The translations under genes and the position numbers were made by a program. Shown piece by piece: positions 55,956-64,000 of a stretch of DNA of 64,000 bases. The notes under the pieces are model-generated. The model had not been told where the DNA came from. It worked only from the letters and a program-made list of their open reading frames with translations, and ran no database searches. The DNA is from Dermacentor variabilis (taxonomy: Eukaryota > Arthropoda > Arachnida > Ixodida > Ixodidae): NCBI RefSeq assembly GCF_050947875.1, contig NC_134573.1:70160315-70224314 (forward strand), in the 5' to 3' direction. Position 1 is the first letter of the stretch; every line of letters starts with the position of its first letter.

Positions 55956-58900
55956 CATACTGCAGCCCCACAGGAGGGCTATTGCAGGAGTGGGTAAAAA
56001 CAGTGTTGAACAAAAATAAAGTAAAATCAACGATGACTCTTACAACATCGTTACAATCGTTTACAAAATCTTACAAATTGTTTTCATCGATTCATAAAAA
56101 GCAATGAAACAGCAATACGCACACATAAAGTATAAACTAAACCTGATTTAAGTAGTTACATATACTGGTTTTCAAGGACAGCACTTTCGAATTCGCTTAT
56201 CGGGAGTGAACGAAGGCAGCCAGGCAAGGAATTCCATACTTCTATTGTGCGGGGAAAGAAGCTGTACTTGAAGGTATTTGTACGGGCATAGAGAGCTGTA
56301 AGATTAAGCTCGTGGAAATTACGCGTGCAAGAAGGCTTGGTGAAAGATATGCAAGCTGTGTTTGAAGTCTGGTATGACTTGTTAATTATGTTGTGCAAAA
56401 ATTTTAATGATTCCACATCACGACGTACTGAAAGTAATGCTAGATTCAGTGTAGGGAGGGCAGACGAGGGTGAAAAATAGCGGTCATACCGATGTAAAAT
56501 GAAACGGACGGCTTTTTTCTGAACTGCTTCTAGTTTGATTATGTTGTTTTGGTTATGTGGTGACCAGACTGTTCCGGCATAATCGATAATGGGGCGAACA
56601 AGAGTTTTATACATTAAAAGTTTTGTTGCCTTCGGAGCCTTTTGCATAGTAAGACGTAGGTATCCAAGCTGTTTTAGGGCCTTTGAACATGTTTGGTCAA
56701 TGTGTGTAGTCCATGAGAGATTGTGAGTAAATGTTACGCCAAGGTATTTGTATTGTCGAACTCTGGTTAAAGGTGACCCATTCAATGAATATGTCGCAAT
56801 TACAGGTGCTGCTCATTTCGTGAAGGACAAAACAACCGTTTTTTTTTAAATTAATGTTCATTTTCCATTTTTCACACCAAGCACTGAAAGAGACAAAGGA
56901 ATCGTTTAATCGCTGAAAACTATTCGGGGAATCAATCACGTCGTATAAGACGCAATCGTCAGCATAAAGACGAATATTAGAGGAAACATGTTTTGGGAGG
57001 TCATTGACATAAATTAAAAACAATAAAGGACCCAGGACAGATCCTTGAGGAACCCCGGAGCCTACTTCAAGTATGGATGACCTTGCAGAACTAAACTCGA
57101 CGTATTGGGACCGGTTAGAAAGGAAACTAGCGATCCAATTGACCAGATGGGAATTTTTTAGTATTGCATTTAATTTCTGCAAGAGGTGAGAATGAAGTAA
57201 TGAATCGAAAGCTTTAGAAAAATCAATGAAGATGGCATCAATCTGATTACCGAGATCCAACTGATAAGCGATGTCATGGGTGAAGTCGGTTAACTGCGTG
57301 ATAGTACTAAAACCACGTCTAAAGCCGTGCTGAACATTAGTTAGAATGGTGTTGGACTCCAGAAAATCTATTATGTGTTTGTAAATAATATGTTCCAGCA
57401 TTTTGCACGATTGGGAAGTTAAAGAAATTGGTCTGTAATTCGTTATGTCTGTCTTCCTGCCTGTTTTATATAAGGGTATTACTCTTGCAAGTTTCCACGA
57501 TGAAGGAACGATTCCTGTATCTAGAGACTTATTGAATATAATTTCAAGACAGCGTGATGTCCATTGTGAATAGCGAAGTAAAAAGGAATTAGGAATACCG
57601 TCGGAGCCACTAGACTTTTTTGTGTCTAAACTTAAAATCAAATTAAGAACGCCATTAACATCAACGGAAATGTCGGAAATAGAAAAATCTGAATCATTAT
57701 CAAAAGCAGGGCAGACATGAGAATCGTTTGCGTACACCGAATGGAAATATTCATTGAATGCATTGGAGATGCGTGCAGGATCATTTATAGTTTCATCATT
57801 GATAGTCAATGAAGATGAAGATTCAGTAGTAGGCATGACAGAACGCCAGAACTTCCGAGGATTATTTCTTAGTAATCCTGGCAGCTCGATATGAAAGAAA
57901 AAATCTTTGGCCGTATTCATTTTCAAATTTAGTTCCTCTTTGGCAGAGGTGAATCTAGCAATTGCATCAGGGTTATTACTGCGTTTTGAGCGTCTCAGTC
58001 TTCTAACGCGGCGTGATAACTGCAAGATTTCTCTAGTCATCCATGGGAGTGCACGATTTTTTTTCTTACTTTTTAACGGAACAAAGCGTCGAATACACAG
58101 CTTTATAATGTTTTCAAATTGGCGAACTAATGTATTCACGTCACAATCTTTACTAAGTGTGCAAAACGATTCAAAACGTTCTGATAAGACATCAAGAATA
58201 GACGTGTCGTCAGAGCGATTAAAGTCCAAAAAAGTTTGAATTTCGGCACGCGGTTTACAAACTGTGCAGTTTAGCGATATAAACACTGCCCTGTGATCTG
58301 AAATTCCGTCAGTAATTTCACAGTCAGGCAGCTTATCAACAAGGTCTGAACTAATGAACACTAGGTCAAGAAGTGTGTTTTGTCTTGTTGCGCCAGTGAC
58401 TACTTGTGTAAGCCCAAAAGATAAAGAAAAGTTAATTGGTTCGCTACCTAAACAACTGTGATGCGATAGTGAGGGCCAGTGAACATCTGGTGTGTTAAAG
58501 TCTCCCATTAGAATTAAGCTAGATGCATGAAAACTGTGCGTGTTGATGTAATCAGCGAGAAGAAAAATGTTATCAGGTGAGGAGGCAGGTGGATGGTAGA
58601 AAACAGAGACTATGATTGTTTTTTTGCCCAGGTATAATTTACACCAAACAGACTCAAGATCTGCTGGAGGACAGATAACTGAAAACTTTAAATACGATTT
58701 AAAGAAAAGGGCGACACCGCCTCCCCTGCCAGTTTCGCGGTCTGATCGGACAGCTACATAGCCGGGTGGAGTGATTTCAGAGTCATATATGGGATCGTGA
58801 AGCCATGTTTCAGTGACACCAATGAAATGAGGGGAGTAGGAGGCTACCAAGGAAAGAAACAGCGGGAACTTATTTACTAGACTTCTTGCATTCAAATTCA

Positions 58901-59120
58901 AGAAAGTAAGCTTGTAAGAGTCGTGAATTTGTCAAGGTGAAGATGACGTGGCCGGGTGAGTGTTGTCAGAAAGGCTCGAATTATTCACTACGGTGTTTAC
59001 AGCGAGACCTGAATAGTCAACTAGGGCATTAGCTGCATCATTCCACCTGTAGCGGACACCATTTATACAGACATGGTCATAACGCAACCTCACCACAGAG
59101 CCATGGTCACGAAAAGAAAT
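55889..59120 (-). mobile_element. CR1-like LINE inserted in gypsy gag
   Basis: The LINE splits the gypsy gag between ESSRLHK (59122) and VQLPGESVD (55887), adjacent words of one gag. Its 3' tail is a (TTTA)n tract on the plus strand (55889-55955). About 3.2 kb long, it carries endonuclease and RT without RNase H, as in CR1/L2-type elements. ORF1 is absent or reduced, so the copy is probably 5'-truncated. Confidence 0.85.
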
Positions 59121-59192
59121 GCTTATGAAGGCGGGAGGACTCGCAGTGTTCGCTAGCAGGGTGCACGAAGTGCTCGGTGAAGCATTTGACAA
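56156..59192 (-). pseudogene. CR1-like ORF2: endonuclease + RT, nearly intact
   Basis: Plain reading starts in the linker (HVCINGVRYRWNDAANALVD), passes one TGA (~58930), then LTFLNLNARSLVNKF opens the AP endonuclease. Motifs are GVTETWLHD, GRGGGVALFF, LILMGDFNTPDVHW and GISDHRAVF. RT blocks are GSDGIPNSFL, NYRPISLTSQ, HGFRRGFSTIT, FIDFSKAFDS, GVPQGSVLGP and YADD (56955-56966). After a 1-nt slip in an A9 run (56841-56849) and one TGA, the frame continues at 56785 (KYLGVTFTHNLSWTTHI) to the stop at 56156. Only about three lesions separate it from a complete ORF2, so the insertion is much younger than its gypsy host. Confidence 0.85.
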
Positions 59193-59315
59193 CAGTGTCG
59201 TAGGACGCTAACGAGTCTGCGTCGAGTAAAAGAGTGTCCAGGAGCGGACGAGCGTCAGGGCCCAACAGTAAAGCTGCGTACGTACTTGGACGTCTTGCGA
59301 AGCTTTCTGTAGTAA
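59120..59315 (-). pseudogene. Ty3/gypsy gag, upstream piece of split element
   Basis: Minus-strand text reads SYDTVVKCFTEHFVHPASEH then CESSRLHK. This is the gypsy gag segment that should directly precede the QLPGESVDTFYAEL at 55887. Upstream it fades near 59315 without a start codon or 5' LTR. Confidence 0.65.
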
Positions 59316-61376
59316 GTATATAGTTGAGGTCGAGTTTGTTTTTTATGCATACAGCTAATTTCGGAAGTTATGTGTGTGTGTGTGTATAGGATTTCTCGTG
59401 TATGAGATTAGTTTGTTGTTCCTTTATCTTAGAATCGTTTCTTGAAATGTAGTTTTTTTAACATGTTTACATCGTCTTCCTGTGTGTTACTGGAACGTTG
59501 AAATTTGTGAAAGCGCTAATTTGCTGTAACGCTGAACTCAGGCTAAAACACTCGCGCACGTGTCACACTGGGTGCTGCGTCCTCGCCCTCACCAGCAGCA
59601 GAAACGGCGATGTCAAGTTGAGTCATCATCTAACTTTGAAGACGTCACCTCAAACTAAGCATACCACGGAACTCCGAGAACAAGCACCAGCAACTGCAGA
59701 GCATCCAAAATACAGCATCCGCCCAAGCCAGCATGGTGGAGAAATCATGCCCACAGATGATGTCACTGAACGCCTACAATGGCGGCGCACTGGATTAAAC
59801 GGACTGTGTATACGAGCACCATTTCTGATGTTCGAACTAGCTCCACCGCAAGTGCTTACTCTCCTCCGCGCTAACATCACAGCCATTATTCGTGCAAAGA
59901 AAAACACTACGGCAAAAGTTCTTGCCTCTCCCCAGAACTCTCCGGACCTCGACGCAGCTGTTCCTCTCCACACAACTTCGAAGCAACCGCGACAGCTGTG
60001 CGATAACCCCCACTGCGTCCACTCGGCGAGAACACCGACGTGAGACACCAAACATGGAGACAAGGAGAATATGACTGGCGCTTCTTGGGCGAGTTCGCCG
60101 TTCACATAGTGCAGAAAGTGCGCTATAACACAAGAATTAAGTAAGGCTGCCAGTTGGAAGCCAAAAGCCGCACTATAGAGCGCACTTCGCCACCCCCATC
60201 GTAATCTGCCGGCGTGCGGCACAGGTAGGTGCTTTTCAAACCAAGCTTTAGCTCTAGTTTCCTGCCACTCAACGGGCTTAAATGTCTTTTACATGGTTCT
60301 GCAAAGGGTATGATGTGAGAATTTCGCGTTGAGTGTGCAGTGCACATGGCGTTTTACGCGTGTCACGACCTCTTAAGACTTTCTGAGCACCGACAAAACA
60401 ACACCGATACTTGTCCAAAGGCTTTTTATATCATGTTTGATCAAATGTTTTCAATTCCACCGGAAAATCAGAGACCATTGTGTTTAAAATCCCTCTAATG
60501 AGCCTGTTTTGCCAGCCATAGAAAAAAACTCGCTTTGTTGCAATGATGCGTCTTTTTCATGTCTGAGGTACTTATGTGATAATCGAACGTGGCATGTGCG
60601 TTCTAGAGTCGGCGGAAAATTGTAAGGCTGGCAAAACTTTTAATGTGCACTGTCGTTTTTCAACGTAGTCGAGGGCTTGACTACATTGATTCGAAGACGC
60701 GCAGTTGGACATGTGGTATATTCCCGTCGCTCCGAAACTATGGTAAGAAATGTGAACTGGTGCGCTCGTAGTTTGGCGCATTAGCAAGACTACAGGACAC
60801 CCACCGCGAGACACAGCCGCAGCTGCTGGCACAGGCTTAGTTGTTAGGCTACAGGCAAAGCGAAAAAGTGCCGTGTTAACGTCTGTATTCGTACACGTTG
60901 TGCGCATACGGCTGTAAAAGACATGTAATGCTTTAAATAAAATATCGAGATTCTGTCCCCAACCATTACGCTAGTATGCTGCCTACTTCAAACATCGCCT
61001 CGTTTCTATGTTCATCCGCTGGATCAGCGAAGCTGTCGGTGGATACGAGAACAACCCTGCGCGTTCACTGCATGGCGTGCTGGCTCCGTGCAGAGCCGCC
61101 GTCCGAGCGTCCTAACTACTGCGGCGACGTACCTGCCAAAGCATCCTTCGCGCCACGTTTAAAGCTCGTGCTGGAAGGCCACTCTCCCGACACGACGCCG
61201 CTCCTCTTCCGCCATCAGGTTAGCTGCTGATTCAACGTGGCTGGTGCCGGCGCACATCTCCTAGCCAGGTCATGCTGCTGCCAGTGAGACGACGCGTGGG
61301 CCTGAGTTGCATCGCCACGAACCAGGTCATACTGGTGCGCAGCTCACAGCGCGCCCTCTGACGACGCCCTGGGGTG
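59316..61376. other. Unassigned interval
   Basis: A short (GT)n lies at about 59370. Frames at 59498-60043 and 59650-60222 overlap on opposite strands without motifs. No gene supported. Confidence 0.35.
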
Positions 61377-61661
61377 TCATGGCAGCGGCGACGACGAAGG
61401 CGGCCCTACCGGTGCGGTCGAGGAAATCTTGGGCCGCGGAGGTCCCAGCGGCAGCACGAATAGCAGGAGCAGAATCAAAAAGCCAATGATTATCGCGTAG
61501 ATTAGGCCACGCCGGAATCTCGATGCCTCCATGGTGCTGCTTCCGGGACCACTTTTGGGAGATAGCATCGAGTCGTGGCGTATGCCACCGAGTAGCAGCT
61601 TCCAGGAGCTGCATCGAGTAGCAGCCTCCATCGAGTGCAAGCCTACAGAAGCTGCCTGCAT
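61377..61661 (-). CDS. Possible exon with a membrane anchor
   Basis: The minus-strand frame of 94 codons has four in-frame Met. The last one starts MEASRFRRGLIYAIIIGFLI, a basic patch followed by a ~20-residue hydrophobic helix, then a Pro-rich tail (PLGPPRPK). This is the look of a type II membrane protein N-terminus or a first exon. A possible splice donor (G/GTAGGG) lies within the Pro-rich part. The product cannot be named. Confidence 0.3.
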   Translation of the reverse strand: MQAASVGLHSMEAATRCSSWKLLLGGIRHDSMLSPKSGPGSSTMEASRFRRGLIYAIIIGFLILLLLFVLPLGPPRPKISSTAPVGPPSSSPLP

Positions 61662-64000
61662 GCATAGATTAATGGCAGTCTAAGCACACAAATATGGTGT
61701 AAAGAATGGAAATGTTAGAGCGCAACAAGTCACTTAAATAAGACATCATTCACCTCTGGTAATCTCGGACCGTATTCGCGATAGAGTTCTTATGCGAGAA
61801 CTGGTTGCAAGAGCAAGTTTTAGCCCATCCAGATGTTGTACGCATGGTCGAACGCCCCTACATCGAACGTCCTTAGAAGAAAATGACCTGTACAACGTAT
61901 GGTTTATAAGGTCTCGGTGAAATTCTTTTCTTTCATACGCATTGTACACGCCTCCGCAACTAAGTGACCTGAACAACGAAGAGCAAAACGTGAACAAGGT
62001 GAATGCAGGAAACAACGTCATCAATGGCTGATTTCACGTGCGATTGACCGTACTTGAGGCAGATTATCGCAAATACTTTTTGTATTCCTCAATTTCCTTA
62101 CAGTGTCTTCATCATCGGCACGGTGCACTGCTTTGCAGTAAACTCATTATGCAGGTCAGTGTGCTATATTGTTGTGTGTTCGTTAGTGATATTCTGACCA
62201 TACACACAAACGTTTCGTATGTAATCTGCATATTACGCTCCGAATATGTTGCACGTGTTGTATGGACAGAAGAATATTTATGTAGTTTTTTTTTTCTAAG
62301 CGTCAATACCTTAAGACTTAGACACAACAGAAACCTAAAAGAACGAGCTTAGTACATGTCATGACCGCGTTTCGAGATGGATGCTCACATCACCATCCCT
62401 GTTATATCATCATCATCATCACTGGCTTGCACCAATGTTCAATGGTACGTAACTTTATGCGAACGTTGAAGTTCAAAGTGTAGTAGTACGCGCCGCTGAT
62501 GATGGCCTTGCAAAATGCGCATCTCAATTTCATTTTAAACCCGTCAGACTAGAGATCAGTAGACCATGTAACAGAAGATATTCTTCCATATAAGACGGTA
62601 TGTCGACTACCATTATCAGCGCTAAGTTCATTGGTAAACGTCCACAATATATGCTCTTGAACGTGCGCGGGAAATCTCTGCGACGACCGCATTTGGCAAC
62701 AGCCTGGTCTTTCATGTTCTAGGAGAGGGCGTTGAAAAAATTGGAAAGAGGATCACAACTTCATAAAAATCTAGTTGTCTCACAGTGTAGAAAATGTGCA
62801 TATGTTACACGAGAGCAACCGGTAAATGTTAACGGAAGCGTCGATGAAAGCAGACAAAATGGTGTTAAATTTAAATTCCAAGACTGAAAACACCACAGTG
62901 GATAAAAGGGACGGAGAAGAAGACAGCAATGGAACTGTTTCCAACACCGAAAAATGAAATTGAACTAAAGAAGTTTTGAGGAAACGCTGAGCACAACTGT
63001 TCGAACCATTATAATACCCCTGACACACGGGCACTCTAAAGTCCTTTAGGTAAGGGGACATCTACCGGAAAGGCGTTCAAGCGCAGTTACACGCGATAAA
63101 GGAGTATCTCCCTTAAAGCAAAGTTCCCTTGCGGGAAAGGAGATAGCGCATCTACTTTTCGAGCGGAAAAGGAGTTACTCTCGCACACAGCGCGCACAAC
63201 TCTTCAAGAGAAAGAAACCTGCACCACAACTACGGTGCCCTAGAAGTATTTTTTTACCTTGCGAAAATGTCTTATTTTTAGCGGTAATGCGATTTGTCGA
63301 TCAGTGAAAATTTACTCAATCCATACTCTCAAACGCTCGCATCACTTCGCTAGTGCTGTCATGTTGAATTCCGGCAGTGTCATTTGCTGCGTCGTCTTTG
63401 GTGTGTTAGCATCGTGAAACCATCGTTCGTTGCACACGTAGGCCACCCTTCCGCGGTTGGCGGCTCGGGAGTACAGTGCCGATGCAGTTAAGGTGAAGCA
63501 CGCTCATGATGAGTGGACGTATGATGTTTTACACTTTCGCCTTGGCTGCGTTTATCTCATCTTCAAGAGATCCGAGAGCGACAAGCCTCAGAGCGACCTC
63601 CACTCTTTCTTCATCGCTAGCGTTTCGCTGAGCCATGATGCAAATGCGCAGTTCTGTCATGCGATCACAATTGTGCGAATAACACATTCTATAAAACACG
63701 TTACACCTGTATGCACGAAGGAAGGGACAAAAAGACGTGAAAAAGGATGACAGAAACGTGGCCAGCACCAGAATAAACAGCATGCACAGCTATTCTATCA
63801 CACTGTAGCATAGCAAAACACCTACTGTACATAGTTGCTGGACTAATTTAAATTGCTGCTAAGAACGCAAAAGTGCAAATAAAATAAACTGATATGCATG
63901 TTATAAGCCATCAACATAGGAAAAAAATGTTTTTTGGTTCTACAGTAGGTAAATCTAATCCAAATACGCAGCTTTCTAAAAATGTTTTCTCGGTTGCTGC
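61662..64000. other. Unassigned interval
   Basis: A short (ATC)n lies at 62406-62424. The run gacacacgggcactctaaag... at ~63022-63130 has the style of a non-autonomous DNA element end, but no partner inverted repeat was located. No gene supported. Confidence 0.35.

Noticed and set aside
57907..58239. 110-codon plus-strand frame
   Set aside because: Shadow of the minus-strand CR1-like endonuclease frame.
59498..60222. Overlapping 181- and 190-codon frames on opposite strands
   Set aside because: No recognisable domain, signal or codon pattern on either strand.

Overview
The window looks like repeat-rich, intron-age nuclear DNA of an arthropod, most likely a hard tick (Ixodida). There is no operon structure, and codon-dense reading frames occur only in transposable elements and one receptor gene. 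The mix of elements (I/R1-like, RTE-like and CR1-like LINEs, Ty3/gypsy elements, a Penelope-like element, tRNA-derived SINEs, pogo/Tigger DNA) fits tick genomes. This organism call rests on remembered family resemblance, not on a search.

Layout. 1-9776: two arms of a ~1.08 kb repeat in inverted orientation (1-1078 and 8701-9776, nearly identical) with a diverged third copy at 7020-7345. Between the arms lie a LINE ORF1 remnant, a decayed Ty3/gypsy integrase split by a 5'-truncated RNase H-bearing LINE, a gag fragment, and a Tigger-like element carrying a solo LTR. 9777-15070: gypsy and LINE scraps, a tRNA-derived SINE, then unassigned DNA. 15070-18150: a decayed Penelope-like element on the minus strand with RT and GIY-YIG coding remnants and a hammerhead-like 3' motif. 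19100-21058: a decayed RNase H LINE. 22655-25440: SINEs and a decayed gypsy pol. 28610-38628: an old RTE-like LINE with a tRNA-like head, split cleanly by a young LTR retrotransposon (29418-36324).

That LTR retrotransposon is the standout. It has 815/805-bp nearly identical LTRs, a CAGT target duplication and one uninterrupted 1481-codon gag-pol ORF. Its pol order is protease - integrase - reverse transcriptase - RNase H, that is integrase BEFORE RT. This is the order of the Gmr1-like group and not of ordinary Ty3/gypsy elements.

39101-40906 (minus): the one clear host gene, an ionotropic-receptor-like chemoreceptor in a single exon, intact except for one in-frame TAA before the last ~92 codons. 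42513-42972: a 460-bp MITE. 43405-46300: gypsy and LINE 3' fragments. 46991-47212: (TG)111. 52253-59315: a decayed minus-strand gypsy whose gag is split by a ~3.2-kb CR1-like LINE with one frameshift and few stops. The last 4.5 kb hold only a possible membrane-anchor exon and nothing else recognised.

The nesting gives a relative chronology: gypsy fragments and the RTE LINE are old, the inserted LINEs are intermediate, and the integrase-first LTR element is the youngest.
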